A stretch of 13,955 nt of DNA from Holophagae bacterium (GTDB taxonomy: Bacteria > Acidobacteriota > Thermoanaerobaculia > Thermoanaerobaculales > Sulfomarinibacteraceae): positions 1 to 13,955 of the forward strand of contig DAOWGJ010000226.1 in assembly GCA_030637505.1 (NCBI GenBank), written 5' to 3'. The position numbers were made by a program, and so were the translations under genes. Shown here one piece after another: positions 1 to 7,218 of this stretch. The notes under the pieces were generated by a model that was not told the DNA's origin, made no database searches, and saw only the letters and a list, made by a program, of their open reading frames with translations. Each line of letters starts with the position of its first letter. Position 1 is the first letter of the stretch.

Positions 1-640
1 CGTCACTCGGTTACTGGATCGTTTGCCGTGGGACCGGTTGGCCGAAACCGAGGTGATGTTCATCGGCTACTCCGATGCGACGGCCCTGCTCAATCCGCTG
101 GCGCTTCGAAGCGGGGTCGTTCAGGTGCACGGTCCGGTCGTAACCGAACTCGGCGAGTGGGACTCCCCGGGGTTCGTTCGTCTGCGCGCGCTGCTGGAGG
201 GTCGCCTGCGAGGCGGCCGAATATTTGATCTGGAAGATCGGAATATCGTGCGGTCGGGGAGTGCCGTCGGCAAGGCCCTTGGGGGCAATATTTCGCTACT
301 GGCAGCGGTAGCAGGTACGCCATGGGCTCCGGATCTTCGGGGCGCGGTCGTCTTCCTCGAAGAGGTCAATGAACCCCTCTACCGGCTGGACAGGCTCTTG
401 ACCCAGCTGAAGAATTCTGGTATGTTAAGGAACGTGAAAGCCTTGATTTCAGGAGACTTGTGTGGTTGTGAACCCGAGTGTGACGCTCGGTGGCGTCAGT
501 TGCTCCGGGAGGCTGCGCCAGCGGGAGTGCCGGTGGTTCACGGCCTGCCGTTCGGGCATGGGCCGACGAACCTCGCATTTCCTGTGGGAGCCTGTGTCGA
601 GGTCGATACTGATGCCGGCGCGCTGATCTGGAGGATTTGA
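1..640 (+). CDS. ldcA: LD-carboxypeptidase (muramoyltetrapeptide carboxypeptidase, peptidase family S66), 5' end missing
   Basis: The reading frame is open from base 2 and the true start lies left of the window. The first ATG at 23 is internal, because the residues before it (VTRLLDRL) match the family's approach to the nucleophile. Family S66 enzymes cleave the L,D bond releasing the terminal D-Ala of the murein tetrapeptide during peptidoglycan recycling. Visible motifs are GYSDAT with the nucleophile Ser codon at 71-73, HGP at about 137-145, the acidic FLEEVNEPLYRLDRLL segment at 353-400 that carries the catalytic Glu, and PFGHGPTN with the catalytic His codon at 557-559. All three catalytic residues of the Ser-Glu-His triad are therefore present. 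There is no signal peptide information because the N-terminus is missing. Its stop overlaps the next gene's start (TGATG), and a GGAGG inside its last codons serves that gene. Confidence 0.93.
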   Translation, partial: VTRLLDRLPWDRLAETEVMFIGYSDATALLNPLALRSGVVQVHGPVVTELGEWDSPGFVRLRALLEGRLRGGRIFDLEDRNIVRSGSAVGKALGGNISLLAAVAGTPWAPDLRGAVVFLEEVNEPLYRLDRLLTQLKNSGMLRNVKALISGDLCGCEPECDARWRQLLREAAPAGVPVVHGLPFGHGPTNLAFPVGACVEVDTDAGALIWRI

Positions 641-1455
641 TGGCAAAATTCAGGACGACTGCCGGCCAAGAGATGACGCACGATTCGTTGGAGCCGCTGA
701 GGACCCGGTTCCCCAAGAACACCCGGATCTTCGGTGAGGGGGACCTCGGGCTGGCGATGTACGTTATCGAGAGTGGAGAGGTGGAGATCCGAAAAGTCAT
801 GGGCGCCGAGGAACGGGTTCTGGCGGTGTTGGGGAAGGGCGACTTTTTCGGTGAGATGTGCATGCTGGAGGAAGAGACGCCCCGGACTGCCGCGGCGATT
901 GCGAAGACCGACGTCGAAACAGTGATGATCGACCAGTCCGCCTTCTCATTCATCCTGCGTCATAACCCGGAGATTGCCGTGCGGATGATGAGAAAACTGG
1001 TGGTCCGGCTGCGGCAGACCACGCGGCTCCTTGAGGACGCCCTGGGTCACTCGGTTAATTTGGAGGAGTCTGGATTGACCGACGGTCCCAAGGCGGCGCC
1101 CGATCCGAGCGCCCGACTGGTCGAGGTGGGTACGGGGACGGTTTTCCCGCTGGCCGACCAGCGTGAGACGACCGTGGGGCGGATTGATCCGGTCACGGGG
1201 ATCCACCCGGATATCGACTTGACGACGGTCGATACCAAGAGGTCGATTTCTAGACGTCATGCACGTGTCTTGCGGGAAGAAGACGGGAGTTACTCGGTCG
1301 TCGAAGATGTTGCGGCGATGAACGGGACTTTCGTCAACGGGGTTCGTCTCAACGCAGGGCGGCCCTTCCCTCTCAAAGTTGGCGATGTCGTCGTCTTCGG
1401 GACCACTCAATGCCGGTTTGAGATGGACAGCCCTCAGCCGAAGAATGACGGGTGA
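640..1455 (+). CDS. Cyclic nucleotide-binding domain + FHA domain protein
   Basis: A 271-residue protein with two signalling domains. Residues about 20-125 are a CRP-type cyclic nucleotide-binding beta-roll. The phosphate-binding cassette reads FFGEM...TPRTA, with Glu72 and Arg82 in the positions that contact cyclic nucleotide in cAMP-binding members, so ligand binding is plausible. Residues about 158-265 are a forkhead-associated domain: GR at 180-181, SRRH at 204-207, and NGTFVNG at 228-234, the residues that read phosphothreonine peptides. There is no helix-turn-helix, so it is not a transcription factor of the CRP type. I chose ATG 640 because GGAGG at 630-634 sits 5 bases upstream; a TTG at 637 is the in-frame alternative. 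It would act as a cytoplasmic adaptor joining a small-molecule signal to Ser/Thr kinase signalling. No kinase is in the window, so its partners are unknown. Confidence 0.9.
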   Translation: MAKFRTTAGQEMTHDSLEPLRTRFPKNTRIFGEGDLGLAMYVIESGEVEIRKVMGAEERVLAVLGKGDFFGEMCMLEEETPRTAAAIAKTDVETVMIDQSAFSFILRHNPEIAVRMMRKLVVRLRQTTRLLEDALGHSVNLEESGLTDGPKAAPDPSARLVEVGTGTVFPLADQRETTVGRIDPVTGIHPDIDLTTVDTKRSISRRHARVLREEDGSYSVVEDVAAMNGTFVNGVRLNAGRPFPLKVGDVVVFGTTQCRFEMDSPQPKNDG

Positions 1456-3535
1456 TCAGCGTCTGAGACCGGGATATTCGGTCGACAGCCTCAAGGGCGT
1501 CGGTGTTGCGCGAAGCCGCCTTCTCGCCGCTCATGGCATTCACACCCTTGGAGATCTTCTTTTTCACCTGCCCCTCAGGTGGGAGGACCGGCGCCGCTGG
1601 GTTCTGGTAGAAGAAATCGAAGAGTCGGGATCGTCGGTGGCCGTCCGGGGACGGATCATGGGCGTGTTCTCGCGACGGGCTCGGCGCCGGTTTTTGACCA
1701 TCCTCGAGGGTGTGTTCGAGGACTCCTCGGGACGAATGCCCATCATCTGGTTCAATTCCCGGGGGCTCGAAACGAGACTTCAGCAGGCGAAGACGGTTGT
1801 TTTGTACGGTGTTGCCAGGGCTGCGCCCAAAGGCGGATTGCAGCTGGTCAATCCCGAGGTGGAGGCGATGGACCAAGGCGATCGATGGGTCGGTGCGCTG
1901 GTTCCGGTCTATCCGATCCTCGGTACGATCGGAGGTCCCTTCCTCAGGCGGCTTATTTGTTCAGCCATGCCTGCACTGGATGATCTCCGTGATCCTCTGC
2001 CCGAGGCCGTTCGGCGGCAGCTGGACTTGCCGGATCTGAGGACGGCGCTCCGGGACCTGCACCGACCCGCGCCGGACATCGATGATCGCGCGGTGGCGGC
2101 GCTCGCATCTCGGCGCAGCCCTTCGCACCTTCGATTGGCCTTTGACGAGCTCCTGGCCTTTTCCCTGGGCCTGGCCCAGTTGCGAGGACGAAGGCGGATG
2201 GCGCCGGGCCCGTGCTGTGGCGTCGATGACGTCATCCGGCGGCGGGCAGTGTCGATGCTGCCCTTTCAGCTGACTGGGGCACAGCGGCGGGTTCTGGGGG
2301 AGATCGCCGCGGACCTCGAGGCCGGACCGCCGATGGCTCGATTGGTCCAGGGCGATGTCGGGTCCGGCAAGACTGTTGTGGCCGCCTTGGCGATGCTGAT
2401 CGCCCTTGAAAACAATCATCAGGTGGTGATGATGGCGCCGACCGAGTTGTTGGCGGTGCAGCACCAGGCCGGACTCGAGCGATTGTTTCAGGGGACGCCG
2501 TGGACGCCCGAGTTGCTGTCGGGATCAGTGGGAACGGCTCGCCGGCGGGAGATCCTGGCCGGGTTGGCGGATGCCACCTGTCCGTTCGTCGTTGGGACCC
2601 ACGCCTTGATTCAAGATGCTGTCAGCTTGGCGAACCTCGGGATGGTTGTCATCGATGAGCAGCATCGGTTCGGGACCGTCCAGCGCCGGGCGCTTGTGGG
2701 CAAAGGTGTGTCACCCCACTTGCTGGTGATGACCGCAACTCCGATCCCGCGCTCTTTGGCCCTGACCCTTTATGGGGACCTGGATCTCTCGGTCATCGAC
2801 GAGATGCCGCCGGGGAGGCAGCCCATCCGGACTGAGATCAGGGACGACGGGGCACGAGAGAGGCTCAATCAATTTCTGCGTTGGGAGGTCGAACAGGGAG
2901 GTCGCGTCTTTGTCGTCTACCCATTGATCGAGGCGTCGGAGTCCATAGACGCCCGGGCGGTGACCGAGTATGCGGAAGAGATGCGGCTGGCTTTGCCGGG
3001 TCTTCGCGTCGAAGTTCTGCACGGGCGAATGGACCCGAGCGATCGTGACGCCGTTTTGCAGGGCTTCCGTTCGGGAGAGGTTCAGGTCATCCTGGCGACC
3101 ACGGTCATCGAGGTCGGAATCGACGTGCCGGAGGCCACGGTGATGGTGATTGAGAGTGCCGAGCGATTCGGGCTGTCCCAGTTGCACCAGCTTCGGGGAC
3201 GAGTCGGCCGGGGCGATCGGCAGTCGTGGTGTGTGGTGATGGTCGGCGCCGGGGCCTCGGAGGCGGCGAGGCGACGTCTGGCCCGATTTGCCGACACACC
3301 TGACGGTTTTGCTTTGGCGGAGGCCGATCTGGAGATGCGTGGGCCGGGCGAACTGATGGGAATTCGTCAGTGGGGGCCGTCTCACTTTCGTTTCGCTGAC
3401 CTCCTGATCCACCATGACCTCGCTGTCCGTGCGCGGGCAACCGCTCGGGATTTGAACAACGACGGAGAATTGCCGGTCGTTGCCGAGGCGCTTTCGCGGT
3501 ACCATCGGACTGAGGTCGAATTTTCGGCGGGGTAG
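1445..3535 (+). CDS. recG: ATP-dependent DNA helicase RecG
   Basis: A 696-residue superfamily 2 helicase of the normal RecG length. It remodels stalled replication forks and branch-migrates Holliday junctions. The N-terminus begins with the helix-hairpin-helix-like SLKGVGVARSRLL and the wedge/OB region. Helicase motifs follow in order: GDVGSGKT (Walker A, residues about 303-310), DEQH (Walker B, 404-407), MTATPIPR (motif III, about 429), HGRM, ATTVIEVGIDVPEA (motif V, about 551) and QLRGRVGRG (motif VI, about 584). The C-terminal GELMGIRQWG segment is the RecG TRG/hook region. The frame is open back to ATG 1379, but ATG 1445 gives the family-length N-terminus and an 11-base overlap with the preceding gene. 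Only a weak purine stretch (CCGAAGA) precedes it, which suits translational coupling. All catalytic motifs look intact. Confidence 0.97.
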   Translation: MTGDQRLRPGYSVDSLKGVGVARSRLLAAHGIHTLGDLLFHLPLRWEDRRRWVLVEEIEESGSSVAVRGRIMGVFSRRARRRFLTILEGVFEDSSGRMPIIWFNSRGLETRLQQAKTVVLYGVARAAPKGGLQLVNPEVEAMDQGDRWVGALVPVYPILGTIGGPFLRRLICSAMPALDDLRDPLPEAVRRQLDLPDLRTALRDLHRPAPDIDDRAVAALASRRSPSHLRLAFDELLAFSLGLAQLRGRRRMAPGPCCGVDDVIRRRAVSMLPFQLTGAQRRVLGEIAADLEAGPPMARLVQGDVGSGKTVVAALAMLIALENNHQVVMMAPTELLAVQHQAGLERLFQGTPWTPELLSGSVGTARRREILAGLADATCPFVVGTHALIQDAVSLANLGMVVIDEQHRFGTVQRRALVGKGVSPHLLVMTATPIPRSLALTLYGDLDLSVIDEMPPGRQPIRTEIRDDGARERLNQFLRWEVEQGGRVFVVYPLIEASESIDARAVTEYAEEMRLALPGLRVEVLHGRMDPSDRDAVLQGFRSGEVQVILATTVIEVGIDVPEATVMVIESAERFGLSQLHQLRGRVGRGDRQSWCVVMVGAGASEAARRRLARFADTPDGFALAEADLEMRGPGELMGIRQWGPSHFRFADLLIHHDLAVRARATARDLNNDGELPVVAEALSRYHRTEVEFSAG

Positions 3536-3536
3536 A

Positions 3537-3818
3537 ATGAGAAAAACGATCAGTAGAATCTTCATTCTGGTTCTGGGATGGGCATTGATAATCCTGGGTG
3601 TCATCGGCCTGTTTGTGCCGATCCTCCAAGGGATCTTATTCATCCTTCTTGGCTTGTGGGTTTTGTCCCGAGAAAGTCAATGGGCCCAGCGGTGGCTGCA
3701 CAAAATGCGACTGCGTTTCCCGGCGACCGACCGGAGAATGAGGGAGGTGCAGCGGAAATTCAGGCGATTCCGCCGGGATCGAAAAAGACCACCAGGGGAT
3801 GAACAGAATGATGATTGA
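3537..3818 (+). CDS. Small two-helix membrane protein, PGPGW/DUF454-like
   Basis: A 93-residue protein starting one base after the recG stop. The same frame is open further upstream inside recG, but ATG 3537 gives the family-like N-terminus and has GGCGGGG a few bases upstream. Residues 8-27 and 29-44 form two hydrophobic helices joined by a Pro (LGVIGLFVPILQGILF). SRESQWAQRWLHKMRLRFP follows, which resembles the helix-turn and 'wA..wl...r.r.p' segment of small inner-membrane proteins of the PGPGW and DUF454 (YbaN) families. The C-terminal third is highly basic (RRKFRRFRRDRKR), so it probably lies in the cytoplasm near phospholipid or nucleic acid. The exact PGPGW tetrad is absent (FVPILQG here), so the family assignment is tentative. 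The molecular function of these families is not known. Its 3' end overlaps the next gene. Confidence 0.72.
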   Translation: MRKTISRIFILVLGWALIILGVIGLFVPILQGILFILLGLWVLSRESQWAQRWLHKMRLRFPATDRRMREVQRKFRRFRRDRKRPPGDEQNDD

Positions 3819-4680
3819 CAGCGAAAACGAGCATCAAACAGGTCAGAGAGCCGAACTGGCGCCGTTGGTGATGACTCTGGAGGATCGCGCTGATCTTGAG
3901 ATGGCCGTTTCGCTGCTCGAGAACCCTGGTCTGGTCGCCAGGCTGAGCGATGTATTGGGAAAGCCGATCGACATTGTCATTAACCGGTTGCCGGCAGGGG
4001 CCGCCTCTACGATCGACGGGGCTACTCGACGTGCTCTCAGGGCGGCCTTGGGCCTGGCCCTTTCGACACTGAATTCCTCTTGGCGGGGCAGGGCTCGCAA
4101 CCGGTTTCACGCGGTAGCGGCCGGCGCCGCCGGCGCTGCCGGTGGTGCGTTTGGTCTGGCATCGTTGGCGGTCGAACTGCCGATGACCACGACGATCATC
4201 TTGCGTTCGGTGGCGGATGTCGCCCGAAGCGAAGGTGAGGATCTTCGGAACATCCAGGCACGACTTGCCTGTCTGGAGGTCTTCGCACTCGGGGGACGTT
4301 CGGCGGCCGACGATGCTGCTGAGAGTGGTTATTTTGCCGTTCGGACCGCGTTGGCGCAGGCGGTCAATGAAGCCGCCCGGTACATTTCGCGACGAACCAC
4401 CGTCGAAAAGGGGGCGCCGGTCATTGCCCGTCTGGTGGCCGGGATCGCTTCGAGGTTCAACACGGTCGTCGCCGAGAAGATCGTTGCCCAGGGCGTCCCG
4501 GTCATCGGTGCGGTCGGTGGGGCAGCCATCAATGTCGCCTTTGTCCGCCACTTTCAGTCGATGGCCCGGGGCCATTTCGTTGTCAGGCGGCTCGAACGAA
4601 CCTACGGCAACGACTTCATTCGAGAGAAATACGACAGAATCGCCCGGGGTGAAGACCTGTCCGGGGAGGTTCGCCCGTGA
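3808..4680 (+). CDS. EcsC family protein
   Basis: A protein of about 290 residues matching the EcsC family, named after the third gene of the Bacillus ecs locus; its biochemical role is unresolved. Diagnostic segments are the Ala/Gly-rich AAGAAGAAGGAFGLASLAVELP stretch (residues about 106-127, possibly membrane-inserting), TTTIILRSVADVARSEGEDL, ACLEVFALGG, and a second small-residue stretch, VIGAVGGAAINVAFVRHFQ. The last is followed by a basic and aromatic C-terminus (FVVRRLERTYG). Start choice is uncertain among ATG 3799, 3808 and 3811. AGGGG at 3794-3798 abuts the first and is 9 bases from ATG 3808, which I prefer. The gene overlaps the end of the preceding small membrane protein gene, and its stop overlaps the GTG of the next gene. 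The coupling suggests a shared envelope-related task, which is inference. Confidence 0.82.
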   Translation: MMIDSENEHQTGQRAELAPLVMTLEDRADLEMAVSLLENPGLVARLSDVLGKPIDIVINRLPAGAASTIDGATRRALRAALGLALSTLNSSWRGRARNRFHAVAAGAAGAAGGAFGLASLAVELPMTTTIILRSVADVARSEGEDLRNIQARLACLEVFALGGRSAADDAAESGYFAVRTALAQAVNEAARYISRRTTVEKGAPVIARLVAGIASRFNTVVAEKIVAQGVPVIGAVGGAAINVAFVRHFQSMARGHFVVRRLERTYGNDFIREKYDRIARGEDLSGEVRP

Positions 4681-6173
4681 GTGGGGCCGGCTGGAAGATC
4701 CTGGTTCTGGTCATCGTGTCCCTGGTCATCGGTGCAGGGTCGGGAATCCTGGTTCTCTACATTCACATGGCCAGGGGTCACGCCGATCTGGAGCCGTGGC
4801 ACCTTTTGCGTCCGGAGGCCGAGTTCACCGCCGGGCGGGCCGAGGAGATTGACGACCTCGAGTCCTATGCCGCGCTTGAAAATCGTCTCTTTGAGGACAT
4901 AGCCGAGACCTTGAGCCGGGAAGTCCAGGCATGGCCGACGCTGTCACGGCTTGATCCCAACAGTCCAACCAATCCCAATACATTCCCGCGAAACTGGAAC
5001 AGGAGCTTTCGCCTGGAACCGGACCGTGTCGTCGCGGGTGCCCTTCTGCTCCACGGCCTTTCGGACTCCCCTTACAGTCTCCATGCCGTTGCCGAGCATC
5101 TGCAAAGCAAGGGGGTGCTGTGTGTCGGGCTGAGGCTACCCGGACATGGTGGAGTGCCCGGGGGATTGACTTCGGTCCGTATGGAGGACTGGCGGGCGGC
5201 CGTTCGCATGGCTGCCCGCGCCGTCAGCCGTGAACTGGACCCGTCCCAGCACCTGATTCTGGTCGGCTATTCCAACGGTTCGGCTCTGGCGCTGGATTAC
5301 ACCCTTGACGCCATAAATGACGAAGGCCTTCCCGCGCCACGAAGCCTGGTTTTCTTTTCGCCGGCGTTCGCCGTCGATCGTATTGCGGCCCTTGCCCGAT
5401 GGCAGCGGCTGTTCAGCGGCCTGCCGAGGATGGAGAAACTGGCGTGGACCGCCGTTCTTCCAGAATATGATCCCTTCAAGTTCAACTCTTTCCCCCTTCG
5501 GGCCGGGGAGGAAATCTACCGCTTGACGACCGACATCGAGAGGAAGCTCCAACGATTGGAGCGGGACGGGCGTTTGGGCTGCTTGCCGCCGGTTCTCAGC
5601 TTTCAGTCGGTCGTCGACGCAACCGTACCGGCGAAGGTCTCCTTGCCTCGCCTGTACCGCCGACTGGAGGCCAACGGCAGTCGTTTGGTGCTTTTTGACG
5701 TCGATCGTGAAGATCGCAGCGCGGCCTTCCTCACGCCGGAGGCCAACAGGGTTCTGACTGAAGCCGAAAATGGCGGGCCGTGGTCGTTCGACATCGCAAT
5801 CGTCACCAACCAGTCCACCCAAAGCGACCAGGTCGAGCTGCGGACCGTCAGAGCAGGCTCGCCGGCAGCGGAATTTGAAATTGACGACTTGGGAATGGAG
5901 TGGCCCAGGGGCGTGTATTCCCTGTCCCACGTTGCGTTGCCCTTTCCTCCGGACGACCCGATTTACGGTGTGGGCCCGGTGTGGCGAGATCCATTCCCGC
6001 TGGGGCGCATCGATCCGAGAGGCGAAAAGGGCACGCTGGTTGTTCCATTGAGCCTCTTAATGCGCCTTCGTTACAACCCCTTCTTCGAGATCATCCCACC
6101 AATGATCGATCAGTTTCTGGATCTTGAGGACGAAGGTGTCGCTGCCCCCGAGCCCGTTTCCGGGGTTCGTTAG
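4677..6173 (+). CDS. Membrane-anchored alpha/beta hydrolase (serine hydrolase)
   Basis: A 498-residue protein started by GTG 4677, overlapping the previous stop (GTGA), with GGGGAGG 7 bases upstream. Residues 6-28 form one hydrophobic helix with few positive charges before it, a likely signal anchor. The alpha/beta hydrolase fold follows: LLHGLSDSPYSL (oxyanion loop, about 123-134), RLPGHGGVPGGL, and the nucleophile elbow GYSNG with Ser199. Next are the probable acid Asp314 in SVVDATVP and the probable base His418 in LSHVALPFPPDDPIYG. The complete triad suggests an active esterase, lipase or peptidase-like enzyme. The 100-residue spacing between acid and His is long because of an inserted region (about 335-405). 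The substrate cannot be told from sequence. It is the last gene of the co-oriented run and is followed by a hairpin at 6189-6210. Confidence 0.86.
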   Translation: MSGAGWKILVLVIVSLVIGAGSGILVLYIHMARGHADLEPWHLLRPEAEFTAGRAEEIDDLESYAALENRLFEDIAETLSREVQAWPTLSRLDPNSPTNPNTFPRNWNRSFRLEPDRVVAGALLLHGLSDSPYSLHAVAEHLQSKGVLCVGLRLPGHGGVPGGLTSVRMEDWRAAVRMAARAVSRELDPSQHLILVGYSNGSALALDYTLDAINDEGLPAPRSLVFFSPAFAVDRIAALARWQRLFSGLPRMEKLAWTAVLPEYDPFKFNSFPLRAGEEIYRLTTDIERKLQRLERDGRLGCLPPVLSFQSVVDATVPAKVSLPRLYRRLEANGSRLVLFDVDREDRSAAFLTPEANRVLTEAENGGPWSFDIAIVTNQSTQSDQVELRTVRAGSPAAEFEIDDLGMEWPRGVYSLSHVALPFPPDDPIYGVGPVWRDPFPLGRIDPRGEKGTLVVPLSLLMRLRYNPFFEIIPPMIDQFLDLEDEGVAAPEPVSGVR

Positions 6174-6188
6174 CGACATATTCGCCAA

Positions 6189-6210
6189 CTGCCTCCAAAA
6201 AGCGAGGCAG
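6189..6210 (+). terminator. Hairpin after the six-gene run (possible terminator)
   Basis: A perfect 7-base stem, CTGCCTC and GAGGCAG, with an 8-base loop (CAAAAAGC), begins 15 bases after the stop codon of the hydrolase gene. No run of T follows, so it is not a classical intrinsic terminator. It may end transcription with Rho help or protect the 3' end. Confidence 0.4.
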
Positions 6211-6211
6211 A

Positions 6212-6236
6212 TGTAGGGTGGGCCTTGGCCCACCAT
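6212..6236 (+). repeat. REP-type element, left copy
   Basis: A 25-base element with GTAG at 6213-6216 followed directly by a hairpin, GGTGGGCC-TT-GGCCCACC, at 6217-6234. A GTAG tetranucleotide at the foot of a GC hairpin is the hallmark of REP sequences moved by RAYT (TnpA-REP, Y1 tyrosine) transposases. Its exact reverse complement lies at 6393-6417. Confidence 0.8.
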
Positions 6237-6392
6237 TGGCCAAGACAACGTCGAATCGAATACCAACGGCGAACTGGGATAAGCCGGTTATTTTCCCCGA
6301 GTAGCCACAACGAGTGCGGTAAGACAGAGGCGTTCAGGGTCGGCCTTCGACGTTTACTGGTCCCTTTTCGACAACACTCGAAAAAACCGATG

Positions 6393-6417
6393 ATGGTGGG
6401 CCAAGGCCCACCCTACA
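6393..6417 (-). repeat. REP-type element, right copy (inverted)
   Basis: The perfect 25-base reverse complement of 6212-6236, so the GTAG ends of the two copies face outward (here CTAC at 6413-6416). The pair encloses 156 bases. Inside them a second inverted pair, AACGTCGAA at 6247-6255 and TTCGACGTT at 6346-6354, nests within the first. The arrangement is that of a BIME or a small non-autonomous RAYT-mobilised element. No transposase gene is in the window. Confidence 0.8.
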
Positions 6418-6458
6418 GAGGATCAACTGACAGCTGATAGCTCTCCCACACAGGCGAA

Positions 6459-6482
6459 CGCCCGGGCCGTGAAGCCCGGGCG
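6459..6482. other. GC-rich perfect hairpin in intergenic region
   Basis: An 8-base perfect stem, CGCCCGGG and CCCGGGCG, with an 8-base loop (CCGTGAAG). It lies between the REP pair and the 3' end of the minus-strand Cys-repeat gene. It could act in termination from either side. The remainder of 6174-6539 shows no coding potential. Confidence 0.5.
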
Positions 6483-6502
6483 CCGCCGGTGAAAGGGGGG
6501 GG

Positions 6503-6525
6503 GACCCGGACACAACGCCCGGGTC
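6503..6525 (-). terminator. Hairpin downstream of the Cys-repeat gene (possible terminator)
   Basis: A 7-base perfect stem, GACCCGG and CCGGGTC, with a 9-base loop starts 14 bases beyond the minus-strand stop codon. On that strand it is followed by a run of C and then TTTC rather than U, so termination would be weak or factor-assisted. Confidence 0.35.
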
Positions 6526-6539
6526 AGGAGGAGACTAGT

Positions 6540-7028
6540 TCAGGAAGCACTCTCTTCGGTCGAGGGCGCTTCGGTGTTCTCGGCTACGACTGCCGCAGCC
6601 ATTGCGGCCGCTTCATCCGCAGCATGACCGGCAGACTTGGAACAGCCCTTTGCCGCGTAGGTCGTGTCGTAGGCGGCCTTCTTTGCAGCATGGGTTGCCG
6701 CGGCGGTTGCGGACTTCGAGCAACCGGTGGCGTCATTAACGGCGGCGTACGCAGCCTTGGTGGCAGTCTTCGCACAGCCGCTGTCGGCGTAGGAATTCTT
6801 GTATGCCGCATTGGCCATGGCGTCGTTGGACGCGGCCTGAGCGGTCTTCGAGCATCCGGTCGTCTCATAGGAAGCGTCATAGGCGGCCTTCGCGGCGGCC
6901 TTGGGGCAGCAACCGCCGTCTGCGGAAGCGGTCTTTGAGGCTCCGGCCTTGCCGTCACAGGCGATGACACCGGCGGTGACTCCAAGAGCAAGAGCGAAGA
7001 CAGCGCAAATAACCAGGGTTCTTTTCAT
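6540..7028 (-). CDS. Small exported Cys/Ala-rich repeat protein (possible lipoprotein), function unknown
   Basis: A 162-residue protein. ATG 7028 is preceded by AGGAG with 7 bases of spacing, so the upstream in-frame ATG at 7055 is not used. Residues 1-23 are a signal peptide. VIAC at 21-24 fits a lipobox, with Asp at +2. The mature part repeats GC[S/A]K[T/S]A...AAY. Cys41, 59, 85, 103 and 129 are spaced 18, 26, 18 and 26, so two full 44-residue units (41-84 and 85-128) and part of a third are present. Each full unit predicts as Ala-rich helix pairs with conserved Lys two residues after each Cys and paired Tyr before the next Cys. The tail from residue 150 is acidic and Ser/Thr/Glu-rich. I do not recognise the family. 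Metal binding, disulfide-linked helical stacking or an envelope structural role are possible; none is shown. Its own promoter (7056-7083) suggests independent, perhaps abundant, expression. Confidence 0.78.
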   Translation of the reverse strand: MKRTLVICAVFALALGVTAGVIACDGKAGASKTASADGGCCPKAAAKAAYDASYETTGCSKTAQAASNDAMANAAYKNSYADSGCAKTATKAAYAAVNDATGCSKSATAAATHAAKKAAYDTTYAAKGCSKSAGHAADEAAAMAAAVVAENTEAPSTEESAS

Positions 7029-7055
7029 CGAGTTTCTCCTTTTCGTTCGATCCAC

Positions 7056-7083
7056 AATGTAATTGAAACACAGTCTCTAACAA
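7056..7083 (-). promoter_or_regulatory. Candidate sigma-70-type promoter for the Cys-repeat gene
   Basis: On the minus strand TTGTTA (7078-7083) and TACATT (7056-7061) are separated by 16 bases in a locally AT-rich stretch. Each matches the consensus at four of six positions. Transcription would start about 20 bases upstream of the ribosome-binding site. Confidence 0.35.
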
Positions 7084-7187
7084 ATATCAACAATTGCTCA
7101 TACGAGAGTTTTTCTCTCGGGTTTCATCCTTTCCAGTTATTTCTTGGCCGGAACATCAGAAGGGTTACACAAAGTTGGAAGATTTTT

Positions 7188-7208
7188 CCTGATCCCTGAT
7201 CCCTAACT
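7188..7208. repeat. Short tandem repeat, 7-base unit
   Basis: CCTGATC occurs twice in tandem (7188-7201), followed by a degenerate third unit, CCTAACT. It lies just past the 3' end of the btuB-like gene. No function is evident. Confidence 0.5.
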
Positions 7209-7218
7209 CCCGGCCCTT

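Noticed and set aside
1379..1444. Upstream extension of recG starting at ATG 1379
   Set aside because: The extra residues (MAMSSSSGPLNAGLRW...) are the FHA gene read in another frame and are not RecG-like. ATG 1445 gives the family-length protein.
6489..6938. Plus-strand open frame rich in Gly and Arg opposite the Cys-repeat gene
   Set aside because: It mirrors the GC-skewed codons of the minus-strand gene, lacks a ribosome-binding site and has no signal peptide or domain. The minus-strand frame has a strong AGGAG site and a signal peptide.
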